From DAOUFU01 sp034429275 (lineage in GTDB: Bacteria > Chloroflexota > Anaerolineae > Aggregatilineales > Aggregatilineaceae), in NCBI GenBank assembly GCA_034429275.1, contig DAOUFU010000189.1, positions 1 to 32,222 of the forward strand: a DNA stretch of 32,222 bases. Direction: 5' to 3'. Shown in pieces: positions 25,238 through 32,222 of this stretch (positions are counted from its first letter, which is position 1; each line of letters starts with the position of its first letter). The notes below the pieces were generated by a model that saw nothing but the letters and a program-made list of their open reading frames with translations, was not told the DNA's origin and did no database searches. A program made the position numbers and the translations under genes.

Positions 25238-26452
25238 ATGGCTAATTTTGATCTGATGCGACGCTTAACAGTGGAAAAGGGCGGCAAGATCGTGTTGTTG
25301 GTGATGGACGGCCTGGGAGGGCTTCCGCGTGAGCAGGGCGGCCCAACCGAACTCGAAGCCGCCCAGACGCCCAACCTCGACCGATTGGCACGTGAAGGCT
25401 GCACCGGGTTAAGTATTCCAATTGCACGCGGAGTAGCTCCGGGCAGTGGTCCGGCTCACCTGGCGCTGTTCGGCTATGACCCGTTGGTTTACGAGATTGG
25501 GCGCGGTGTGCTGGAAGCGACGGGCATCGGCCTGCAGGTCCGGCCCGGCGACGTGGCGATTCGCGGCAATTTCTGCACGGTGGATGAAAATGGATTGATC
25601 ACCGACCGGCGCGCGGGCCGCATCTCGACCGAAGAAGGGGCGAAGCGAGTCGAGGTGCTGAAGGGCATCAAAGTGCCGGGCGTAGAGATCGACATTGAAA
25701 TCGCCAAAGAATACCGGTTTGCGATGGTGCTGCGCGGTGAAGGGCTGCACGGTGCAATCGCGGACACCGATCCCCAGGCGACCGGCGTCGCGCCGCTCCC
25801 GGCGCGGGCGACCGACCCCGCTGCGGAAAAGACGGCTCAATTGGTGAACCAATGGCTGGCCGAAGCACGGCGGGTATTGAAGGGGCACGAGCCGGCCAAT
25901 ATGTGCACGCTGCGTGGTTTCGCGATGGAGCCAGGGCTGCCCAAATACAGCGATGTGTACAAACTCAAGGCTGCGTGCGTGGCCGTATACCCGATGTATA
26001 AGGGTGTGGCCGGGCTGGTGGGCATGGATGTGATTGAGACGACCGCCCATGACACGACGGCGGATGAATTCAACCACGTCGCTCGCATCTGGAACGACTA
26101 CGACTTCGTGTTCTGCCACATCAAGTATACGGACAGCCGGGGTGAAGATGGCAATTTCGACGCCAAGGTCAAGGTGATCGAGGGGGTCGATGAGGCACTG
26201 CCTATTCTGCTAGACCTGAAACCGGATGTGCTGATTGTCACTGGCGACCACTCGACGCCCGCAACTTATATGGCTCACAGCTGGCACCCGGTCCCAACCC
26301 TGTTGTGGGCGCCGGGTACGCACATGACGGACCGGGCGCAGGCTTTCGGCGAACGCGAGTGCATGACCGGCGGGTTGGGGCAGTTCCCGGCAACTGACCT
26401 GATGCCGATGGCGCTGGCTCATGCCCGGCGGCTGCAAAAGTTTGGCGCGTAA
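25238..26452 (+). CDS. apgM: 2,3-bisphosphoglycerate-independent phosphoglycerate mutase, archaeal type
   Basis: 404 aa, the normal size for ApgM. It belongs to the alkaline phosphatase superfamily. Metal and phosphate-binding residues are visible: D24 in LVMDGLGG, the serine nucleophile S70 in APGSGPAHLALFGYDP, AHDTT, KYTDSRGEDGNFDAKV and GDHSTPATYMAHSWHPVP. It interconverts 3- and 2-phosphoglycerate. The ATG at 25238 is preceded by AAAGAGG. It runs divergently from yvcK-gap-pgk-tpiA, so most of the lower glycolytic steps are encoded side by side; enolase and pyruvate kinase are not here. Only 6 bases separate its stop from the convergent next gene, and no terminator fits between them. Confidence 0.95.
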   Translation: MANFDLMRRLTVEKGGKIVLLVMDGLGGLPREQGGPTELEAAQTPNLDRLAREGCTGLSIPIARGVAPGSGPAHLALFGYDPLVYEIGRGVLEATGIGLQVRPGDVAIRGNFCTVDENGLITDRRAGRISTEEGAKRVEVLKGIKVPGVEIDIEIAKEYRFAMVLRGEGLHGAIADTDPQATGVAPLPARATDPAAEKTAQLVNQWLAEARRVLKGHEPANMCTLRGFAMEPGLPKYSDVYKLKAACVAVYPMYKGVAGLVGMDVIETTAHDTTADEFNHVARIWNDYDFVFCHIKYTDSRGEDGNFDAKVKVIEGVDEALPILLDLKPDVLIVTGDHSTPATYMAHSWHPVPTLLWAPGTHMTDRAQAFGERECMTGGLGQFPATDLMPMALAHARRLQKFGA

Positions 26453-26458
26453 AGGCGC

Positions 26459-27220
26459 CTAAACAGGATTTGTACGTTCGGCGGGGCCTTCATCGGCCCC
26501 GTTTTGATTTGCGCGCGGGTGCCCGGAATGACGTCGCTCCCACCACCACACCCCGCCGATGGCAATCAATGCCCCCGCAGCGGTCAGTGCGCCGATAGTC
26601 AGGGCTGCGTCGAACCAGAACTGCTCCGGGTACAGACGGATCAGGGTATCCGATGTGCGGAACTGCCAGGAATCGCCCGCGAAGAAAACTCCGTGAAAAC
26701 TGTCGAAGAACAAATCCCAACTGGCAGCAATCAAAATGAGCAGGGTCGCGATAGATGCCAGGGTGATGATTCCTCCGACGACGAGGCCCTGCCGCACCGC
26801 TGCGGCGGTATGCGGCGAGCGGCCAAACCCCAGGAATACCGCCAGGAACACCACCAGCAAGACGCGCTGCACAAATACCGCCGCGCGCGTGACGGCCTGC
26901 ACATCTTCCATGTGGCGGAGTTCTTTCTCACGAAACAGCGGCTCACCGTCGATTTGGAGGTTGGCCAGATAGCTGATGTCCCTGTTCTGGCGCAGGTAGC
27001 GGACGCCATACGGCCCGTATTCCAGGCGATCTTCGGTGGTGAAGCCATAGCGGTCAGCAGGGAAACCGGGGCGATTATACTCGAAGCGTAGAAATGTCTC
27101 GGTCATTACCAGGCGGACACCCGTCAGGACCAGCAGGGCCGGCAGCGCGACCGCAACCACGATCACGAGCAGGCGCGCAAGTGGGGTGTTTGGGGCAGAA
27201 TTGTTTGCTGAGGTCATCAT
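26459..27220 (-). CDS. DUF1461/TIGR01906 integral membrane protein (Lit-type lipoprotein transacylase family)
   Basis: 253 aa with four membrane helices (about 16-38, 114-132, 145-166, 205-228). The family patterns are clear: EKELRHMEDVQAV (98-110, H103) and SFHGVFFAGDSWQF followed by SDTLIRLYPEQFWFDA (174-205, H176). The region between helices 1 and 2 is probably extracytoplasmic. Members characterised in Firmicutes as Lit move an acyl chain within a lipoprotein to make the lyso form, and the two conserved histidines correspond to residues important there; the same activity here is an inference. The start ATG at 27218-27220 (or the next codon) lacks a strong Shine-Dalgarno; it follows the upstream gene by 10 nt, so it probably depends on that transcript. 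The C-terminal tail is hydrophilic. Confidence 0.8.
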   Translation of the reverse strand: MMTSANNSAPNTPLARLLVIVVAVALPALLVLTGVRLVMTETFLRFEYNRPGFPADRYGFTTEDRLEYGPYGVRYLRQNRDISYLANLQIDGEPLFREKELRHMEDVQAVTRAAVFVQRVLLVVFLAVFLGFGRSPHTAAAVRQGLVVGGIITLASIATLLILIAASWDLFFDSFHGVFFAGDSWQFRTSDTLIRLYPEQFWFDAALTIGALTAAGALIAIGGVWWWERRHSGHPRANQNGADEGPAERTNPV

Positions 27221-27230
27221 AAAGAGGCGA

Positions 27231-28832
27231 TCATTCCTTGAGTTCGTCCAGACCGCCGGTCAAGAAAAACTCCACGACCATCGAATCAACGATCCATTCA
27301 ACAGGGGCATGATCGTCGGTCAGAACCATATCGGATGCTACTGTGGGGACCAGCGAAACGCTGGCATCCTGGAGCGCGGCACGCAGAATCGGATGGACAT
27401 CGGCGGGCAGCAGGCTCAGATTGGTCAGCAGGTTTTCAGGCACGGTTGGCTGGCGCGTGGCGACCAGGATGGTGTTGTATGAGTTGGGTACATCCAGCGT
27501 GTGGACGGTGGGGAACACGGCACGCAGTGTGCGGGTGAGCGCCTGGACCAGCCGCCGATCCGTAGGCGTGCGGCCCACATTCATGATGGCAACCCCGTCG
27601 TCAGATAGGTGATCGCGCACTTGCCGGAAGAATTCGACGGTGGTCAGGTGCCAGGGGACATAAGGCACACGATAGGCATCGATCCCGATCATCGTATACG
27701 TGTGGTCCAAACGCTGGAGGGCGAAGCGCCCGTTTTCGACGATGACATTGAGATTGGGCATCGTCATGTCCATATAGTCGCGTCCTGCCTTGACGATGCC
27801 AGGGTCGATCTCTATACCGTCCATCGGCAGGCCCGGATACACCGCGTTATACTGCCGGGCGATGGTCCCTGCAGCCAGCCCTACGATAGCGATTCGCTCA
27901 ACCTGTTGTGGTAGATAGGGCGGCGCATTGAAATAGGGACCGGCCAGGAAAAACCCCCAGGTGCGGCGGAAATAGAGCTGCTCAGGGTGCCATTGGGAAT
28001 GGTAACCCTGGCCTTCGTTGAGCAGCAGGTAGCGGTAGCCGCTTTGATCTTCGACCACCTGGATCAAGTTGTAGGCCGATTCGTCTTCGTAAAGCAGCAC
28101 CATGTCATGGGGTGGGGGGCGCAGTGGTCCGCGCAGCGCCCAGGTTGCGAGCAGGGTAAGCAGCAGGGGCATCCACAGCAGCTTGAGCGCGGCCCGGCGG
28201 TTGTGTGATGCCAACCCGATCAGCCCTACTGCCAGAAGAACCCCGGCGAATAACAGGAACGTTCGGGCGGTGCCGATGGCCGGGATCAGCGCAAGATCGG
28301 GGAGGAATGTGCCGATGATACTGCCCAGAGTCGAGATGGCATAGATGCGACCTGCGGTGCTGCCTGCCGCCTCGACATCGTTCATGGCCAGGCGAATGGC
28401 AAACGGCGAAAGGAAACCGAGAAGCGTGATCGGCCCGGACAGCAAGACCAGGATGCTGATGAACGATCCGAGTGACACGGCGGCATCAAAGTCTTGCACG
28501 GCACGCGCGGCGGCGGTGAGAACCGGGTGGGCGATCAGCGGAATCATGCCGCCTAGAAACGCGGCCCAGGTCACGATGCGGTAAAAGGTGGTGAAGTGGG
28601 GGGAACGATCGGCCAGACGACCGCCCAGGAAATAGCCGATCGTCAGGTAGATCAGGATCAGGCCGACGATATTGGCCCATACCAGATTGCTGGTGCCGAA
28701 CACGCTCCCCAGGAGCCGCGAGGCAGCGAATTCCATGCCCATTGTGCTCATTCCGCCAGCAAAGACGGCGAGGAGGAGAAAGCGCTGATGCAGCCGGTTC
28801 ATAGGCAAGATGGATGTGCTTTCATGTGACAC
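27231..28832 (-). CDS. Membrane protein fused to a spermidine-synthase-like methyltransferase-fold domain
   Basis: 533 aa. Residues about 15-235 hold six or seven membrane helices typical of fused spermidine-synthase membrane proteins (GMEFAASRLL, GYFLGGRLADR, RIYAISTLGSIIGTF). Residues about 255-530 form a Rossmann-like domain with nucleotide-binding IAIVGLAAGTIARQ, the acidic GIEIDP and the IGIDAYRVPYVPWHLTT segment. Soluble relatives transfer aminopropyl groups to polyamines, but for membrane-fused forms the substrate is unknown and polyamine synthesis should not be assumed. The GTG at 28832 overlaps the DUF58 stop by 11 nt; an ATG at 28802 (residue 11) is an alternative start without overlap. 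Third in the moxR operon. Confidence 0.82.
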   Translation of the reverse strand: MSHESTSILPMNRLHQRFLLLAVFAGGMSTMGMEFAASRLLGSVFGTSNLVWANIVGLILIYLTIGYFLGGRLADRSPHFTTFYRIVTWAAFLGGMIPLIAHPVLTAAARAVQDFDAAVSLGSFISILVLLSGPITLLGFLSPFAIRLAMNDVEAAGSTAGRIYAISTLGSIIGTFLPDLALIPAIGTARTFLLFAGVLLAVGLIGLASHNRRAALKLLWMPLLLTLLATWALRGPLRPPPHDMVLLYEDESAYNLIQVVEDQSGYRYLLLNEGQGYHSQWHPEQLYFRRTWGFFLAGPYFNAPPYLPQQVERIAIVGLAAGTIARQYNAVYPGLPMDGIEIDPGIVKAGRDYMDMTMPNLNVIVENGRFALQRLDHTYTMIGIDAYRVPYVPWHLTTVEFFRQVRDHLSDDGVAIMNVGRTPTDRRLVQALTRTLRAVFPTVHTLDVPNSYNTILVATRQPTVPENLLTNLSLLPADVHPILRAALQDASVSLVPTVASDMVLTDDHAPVEWIVDSMVVEFFLTGGLDELKE

Positions 28833-30108
28833 GCGCCTGACTCAAGAAGGCGCGATAGCTCAACACAGCGGTCAGGTCGTCATCCTGGCGGATGGTATAG
28901 ACCAATGCGCCCGCGGTTTCGGCCATGCTTTGCAGCCTCACCATCTGGCTGCGTTCCGCGCCAAAGCTGACGGGATCGATCAGAATACAAACCACGCGCA
29001 CTCCACGCCGGATCAGCCGATGGGCTTCGCGGACCCAGCGGTCATCTTGGGAAGCGGTAATGATGATCGCCGTGGTGTCGCGGGCGAGGTAATTTGCTTC
29101 GAGGGCCAGCATCTGGTGCAGGGTGCGATCGGTTTCACTGCGGGCCAGGGCCAGGACTTCCAGGATGCGCGTCAATTGACGGATGCCGCGATCGGCCTGG
29201 ATACATTCACGATGGGGACTGTAGGTCACGAACCCCAGGGCGCGCCCTTTATCTACAAAATAGCGGGCGAGCGAGGCGGCGATGGTGACGCCGTATTCCT
29301 CAGTCGAAGGCGGCAGGGCAGCGGGTGGACCATAGTATAGCTGAATGTCGCTGCCTGAGCGAGCGGTGATGCGCTCTACCAATGACTGCTGAGAGAGGTC
29401 CAGAAAAATCCACACGTCGGCCAGCGGGTCAAGCTCGAACTCCTTGACCAGCAGCCGGTCGCGGTGGGCACTGCTGCGCCAGTGGATGCGGTTGAAGCTG
29501 TCACCGGGTTGATAGTCCCGCACACCTGCCGCGTTGGTGGTGATGAAATGAGCGCGACGCCGCACTGCCTCGCCTCCAGACAGGGTACCGATGGGCGTGG
29601 CAAAACGGTGAATGGGCACGGTCAGCGGATAGACGATGATTTTTGATTGGGCGGCGATTCGACGTGGGAACTGGAACAGCCCGAACGGATCGCCGCTGGC
29701 CAGAGTCATGGGGCCGAGCACAAATTCACCGCGCCGGATGCAGATGGTGTGTGCTTCCCAGGTGTAACCGCGGCGCGGCCCCAGGGTGGGCACGACGTGG
29801 CTGGCATGATGATTGGGGAGCGTCGAATGGTCGCGCACTTCGAGCCACAGCTTGGGAAAAATGCCGGTGTTGCGCACGTGGAAAACTTCGTCCAACGGGC
29901 GGCCCACCTGGGCGCGTCGCGCATGGGTTACACGGGAGATCGACAGCCAGTTGACCGACATCCACGACCAGATGAAGGCCGCAACCAGGATCGCACCGAG
30001 CACATAGGCGAGGTTATAGAAGAAGACGCGCTCACTGATCACTCCCATCACCAGGAACAGAATGATCAGGGCATAAAACACATTCCGGCGGTTGGGCATG
30101 ACCCACAT
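28822..30108 (-). CDS. DUF58 domain-containing membrane protein
   Basis: 428 aa. Two hydrophobic helices at about 10-25 and 32-50, then a large soluble region. The DUF58 signature VRDYQPGDSFNRIHWRSSAHR lies at about 196-216, followed by a VWA-like core (VWIFLDLSQQS, where the first part of a MIDAS-like site DxSxxS is retained: D237, S239). These proteins nearly always pair with MoxR ATPases and are thought to act with them in assembling or remodelling envelope or metal-dependent complexes. The ATG at 30106-30108 lies 21 nt after the moxR stop. A transglutaminase-like gene, often third in such operons, is absent here. Confidence 0.9.
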   Translation of the reverse strand: MWVMPNRRNVFYALIILFLVMGVISERVFFYNLAYVLGAILVAAFIWSWMSVNWLSISRVTHARRAQVGRPLDEVFHVRNTGIFPKLWLEVRDHSTLPNHHASHVVPTLGPRRGYTWEAHTICIRRGEFVLGPMTLASGDPFGLFQFPRRIAAQSKIIVYPLTVPIHRFATPIGTLSGGEAVRRRAHFITTNAAGVRDYQPGDSFNRIHWRSSAHRDRLLVKEFELDPLADVWIFLDLSQQSLVERITARSGSDIQLYYGPPAALPPSTEEYGVTIAASLARYFVDKGRALGFVTYSPHRECIQADRGIRQLTRILEVLALARSETDRTLHQMLALEANYLARDTTAIIITASQDDRWVREAHRLIRRGVRVVCILIDPVSFGAERSQMVRLQSMAETAGALVYTIRQDDDLTAVLSYRAFLSQARVT

Positions 30109-30129
30109 CCATTCTGACAGCCACGCCGC

Positions 30130-31086
30130 CTAATACCGCGCGCCGACAGATGCTCCCGGCACGGGAACAAGATTCAGGATGCTTTGAACGATGCTGTTGG
30201 CCGAGATTTCTTTGATGCGTGCATTAGGCCCAATGATGATGCGATGCGCCAACGCCGTTTCGGCCAGGGCTTTCACATCGTCAGGAATGACATAATCGCG
30301 CCCGGCGACGGCAGCGCGCGCCTGTGACGCGCGGTACAGCGCCAGCGCGCCGCGTGGGCTGGCTCCCAGGTACACATCGGGATGGGTGCGGGTGGCGGTC
30401 ACCAGGTTCACGATGTAAGTCTTGATGTCCTGGTTCAGGTAGACATTGCGGACGGCCTGCTGCGCACTCAGCAGATCGGCGACAGTGACCGTCTGCTGGA
30501 TGGTGTTGAGTGGGTGCTGGTACTGCTGTGAATCCAGCATTGCGATCTCTTCCTGCGGCGTGGGATAGCCGAGGCGGATGCGCAGCATGAAACGGTCAAG
30601 CTGGGCTTCGGGCAAGGGGAATGTTCCCTCATACTCGATAGGGTTCTGGGTAGCCAGCACCAGGAATGGCTCATCCATGTAGTGGGTCACCCCATCGACC
30701 GTGACCTGGCGCTCCTCCATCGCTTCGAGCAGGGCTGCCTGCGTTTTGGGCGTGGCGCGGTTGATCTCGTCGGTCAGGACGATTTGTGACAGGATGGGAC
30801 CGGGCCGGAATTCAAATTCACGCGTTCCCTGGTTAAATACTGAGACGCCTGTTACATCCGAGGGCAGCATATCGGGCGTGAACTGGATACGGCTGAAGGT
30901 CGCGCCGATCGAGCGTGCCAGCGCACGGGCGAGCATGGTCTTTCCCACGCCGGGCACATCCTCGATCAGGATATGGCCCTGGCAGAGCAGTCCCAGCACA
31001 GTCAGACGGATTTCATTCCGTTTCCCGATAATGACCTGAGAGACGTTGTCGATGATTCGCTCGGCAACGGTTTGCACAATACTCAT
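30130..31086 (-). CDS. MoxR-family AAA+ ATPase
   Basis: 318 aa from the ATG at 31084-31086, preceded by AAAGGCGG; the frame continues 120 codons upstream into the neighbouring glycosyltransferase but without homology. Motifs: Walker A EDVPGVGKTMLA (42-53), Walker B VLTDEINRA (103-111), LEAMEERQVTVDG, sensor LATQNPIEYEGTFPLPEAQ (144-162) with DRF, and the lid ASPRGALAL. MoxR ATPases act as chaperones for protein or cofactor assembly, together with DUF58/VWA partners. It heads the operon moxR-DUF58-membrane/spermidine-synthase-like-Lit-like, with a promoter at 31138-31167. Confidence 0.94.
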   Translation of the reverse strand: MSIVQTVAERIIDNVSQVIIGKRNEIRLTVLGLLCQGHILIEDVPGVGKTMLARALARSIGATFSRIQFTPDMLPSDVTGVSVFNQGTREFEFRPGPILSQIVLTDEINRATPKTQAALLEAMEERQVTVDGVTHYMDEPFLVLATQNPIEYEGTFPLPEAQLDRFMLRIRLGYPTPQEEIAMLDSQQYQHPLNTIQQTVTVADLLSAQQAVRNVYLNQDIKTYIVNLVTATRTHPDVYLGASPRGALALYRASQARAAVAGRDYVIPDDVKALAETALAHRIIIGPNARIKEISANSIVQSILNLVPVPGASVGARY

Positions 31087-31137
31087 TCGCTTCAACCGCC
31101 TTTGGCCATGTTTGGTGAGCAGCGCCCAACGCAGCAG

Positions 31138-31167
31138 ATTATAGCGCAGGGTGGGGACGGGTGGAAA
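31138..31167 (-). promoter_or_regulatory. Promoter for the moxR operon
   Basis: On the minus strand a perfect TATAAT (-10, 31138-31143) lies 18 bases from TTTCCA (-35, 31162-31167). The -10 is about 50 bases before the moxR ATG, within the 133-base gap after the glycosyltransferase gene. Confidence 0.55.
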
Positions 31168-31219
31168 TGACGTTTGACCTACCGATAACGTGCGCCAGGC
31201 CGGTTGTTGGCCAGGTGTG

Positions 31220-32222
31220 TTACAGGGCGGTCCGTGTGTGCGCCTGTTCAACGCAGTGGGTGATGGCCTCACGGAACAAAGGCGCATCGAACCGCATGGC
31301 ATGGGCGCGCAGTACCGCCGGATCATAAGCATCTGGGTCGAAATGGCGCAATACCTCAACCAGAGATTCGACAGTTTGCTCGGCAAAAAACGCACCGGTT
31401 CGCCCCGGCAGAACCGTATCGAGTGCGCCACCGCCTTTGAAGGCAATCACCGGACGCCCGGTGGCCTGAGCCTGGACCGGGGTAATACCAAAATCCTCGA
31501 GACCGGGAAAAATAAGCGCTTTGCATCCGGCGAAGAGTTCGGGCAGATCGGCATCGGGCACAAATCCGAGGAATTCGACGGTTGGCCCTGCCATTGCTTC
31601 GAGCCGCTCACGGTCGCGGCCTTTTCCTCCCACCAACAGTGGCAGTCCGAGCTGTGTGCACGCCTGAACCGCCAGATCGATCCGCTTATAGGGGATAAGA
31701 CGTGACACAACCAGGTAATATTCCCCTCGCGCTGCAGAAGGTCTGAAGCGGTCGGCGACTTCAACGGGAGGATAGATCAGGGTCGAGTCGCGATGATAGA
31801 ACTGTTTGATACGCGCCTGAATTTCCGTGCTGATGGCGACAAACTGATTGACGCGCTGAGCGGCAGCGTAATCCCATCGGCGGAAAAGACGCGCAACCAG
31901 CCGCGCCGCGAGCCGTACACTCGCGCCAAAGTCCTCACGGTCCAGGTACGACTCCAGATTCCAGATGTAGCGGGTGGGGGTCAGGCAGTAGCAAATGTGA
32001 ACTGCCTGGGACCCCGTTTTGACGCCATGACAAAAGCCGCTCTTGTTGCTGAGCACCACATCGTAGCCGCTCAGGTCGAGTCCGCCGAAGGCAAGGGGAT
32101 AGAACGGTAAATAGCGCTGGTGGTGGGTGTGGATGCCCGGAAGACGGTTCATCCAGGTGGTGCGAATGTCCCAGCTTTGGTAGTGGCGAGGCATGGTCTC
32201 CGGGGCGTACATGCTGGTGTAG
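31220..32222 (-). CDS. GT4-family glycosyltransferase, 5' end beyond the window
   Basis: At least 334 aa; the frame is open to the right edge (YTSMYAPETMP), matching the middle of the usual N-terminal domain, so about 35-45 residues are missing and the internal ATG at 32210-32212 is not the start. Features: LDLSGYDVVLSNKSGFCHGVK, a donor-domain start YYLVVSRLIPYKRIDLAVQAC, a GFVPDADLPELFAGCKALIFPG segment and EDFGITPVQAQATGRPV. The usual EX7E pair reads E-x7-Q here. It would add a hexose or related sugar from a nucleotide sugar in polysaccharide or glycolipid synthesis. Relatives occur in O-antigen-like and exopolysaccharide clusters; the neighbouring genes beyond the edge are needed to place it. 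Confidence 0.88.
   Translation of the reverse strand, partial: YTSMYAPETMPRHYQSWDIRTTWMNRLPGIHTHHQRYLPFYPLAFGGLDLSGYDVVLSNKSGFCHGVKTGSQAVHICYCLTPTRYIWNLESYLDREDFGASVRLAARLVARLFRRWDYAAAQRVNQFVAISTEIQARIKQFYHRDSTLIYPPVEVADRFRPSAARGEYYLVVSRLIPYKRIDLAVQACTQLGLPLLVGGKGRDRERLEAMAGPTVEFLGFVPDADLPELFAGCKALIFPGLEDFGITPVQAQATGRPVIAFKGGGALDTVLPGRTGAFFAEQTVESLVEVLRHFDPDAYDPAVLRAHAMRFDAPLFREAITHCVEQAHTRTAL

Noticed and set aside
26438..26466. Terminator between convergent apgM and the DUF1461 gene
   Set aside because: Only a short GGCGC/GCGCC pairing exists across the stops, without a T-run; too weak to call.
27231..28832. Calling the fusion a true spermidine synthase
   Set aside because: Membrane-fused members have no established polyamine activity and no polyamine genes are nearby.
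31087..31446. 120-residue N-terminal extension of MoxR
   Set aside because: It overlaps the glycosyltransferase gene and contains no AAA+ sequence; the promoter TATAAT at 31138-31143 lies inside it.

Overview
The window looks like a chromosomal segment of a Chloroflexota bacterium, probably Anaerolineae or a nearby class. The support is by family recognition only: an archaeal-type phosphoglycerate mutase (ApgM), a YvcK protein with an N-terminal membrane anchor, a membrane protein fused to a spermidine-synthase-like domain, Thr/Pro-rich linkers on exported domains, G+C-rich coding sequence and many GTG starts. I see no rRNA, tRNA, CRISPR array, IS element or phage gene. Coding density is very high and no intergenic stretch exceeds about 230 bases.

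Layout. (1) 1-12771, plus strand: a large GT-C membrane glycosyltransferase, open to the left edge, is translationally coupled to a molybdenum hydroxylase (xanthine dehydrogenase-type) cluster. The cluster holds a fused [2Fe-2S]/molybdopterin protein, XdhC, a metallophosphoesterase, a fused FAD/[2Fe-2S] subunit interrupted by an in-frame TAG, a small membrane protein, a stand-alone molybdopterin subunit and a YqeC-MocA fusion. (2) 12782-16683, minus strand: ruvB, queA, pnp and a membrane-anchored protein of unknown function. (3) 16903-18665, plus strand: upp and a WecA/MraY-type phosphoglycosyl transferase. (4) 18717-25010, minus strand: yvcK, gap, pgk, tpiA and a degenerate M50-like membrane protein with a long acidic tail. 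(5) 25238-26452, plus strand: apgM, divergent from yvcK. (6) 26459-31086, minus strand: moxR, DUF58, a membrane/spermidine-synthase-like fusion and a Lit/DUF1461-type membrane protein. (7) 31220 to the right edge, minus strand: a partial GT4 glycosyltransferase.

Functional themes. The first region encodes two Mo-hydroxylase catalytic polypeptides with only one FAD subunit in view, plus enzymes for loading and maturing the molybdenum cofactor. YqeC and MocA homologues are typical of selenium-dependent Mo hydroxylases. Purine nucleoside phosphorylase lies convergent to this locus, so purine salvage and oxidation is a plausible substrate area. The yvcK-gap-pgk-tpiA/apgM block covers the triose part of glycolysis and gluconeogenesis together with a carbon-partitioning regulator.

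Most unusual points: the fused hydroxylase at 2611-5625 has lost all four cysteines of its ferredoxin-type [2Fe-2S] site while keeping the other cluster; the only FAD subunit carries an amber codon; and the metallophosphoesterase between them has acidic residues at both histidine positions of one metal site.
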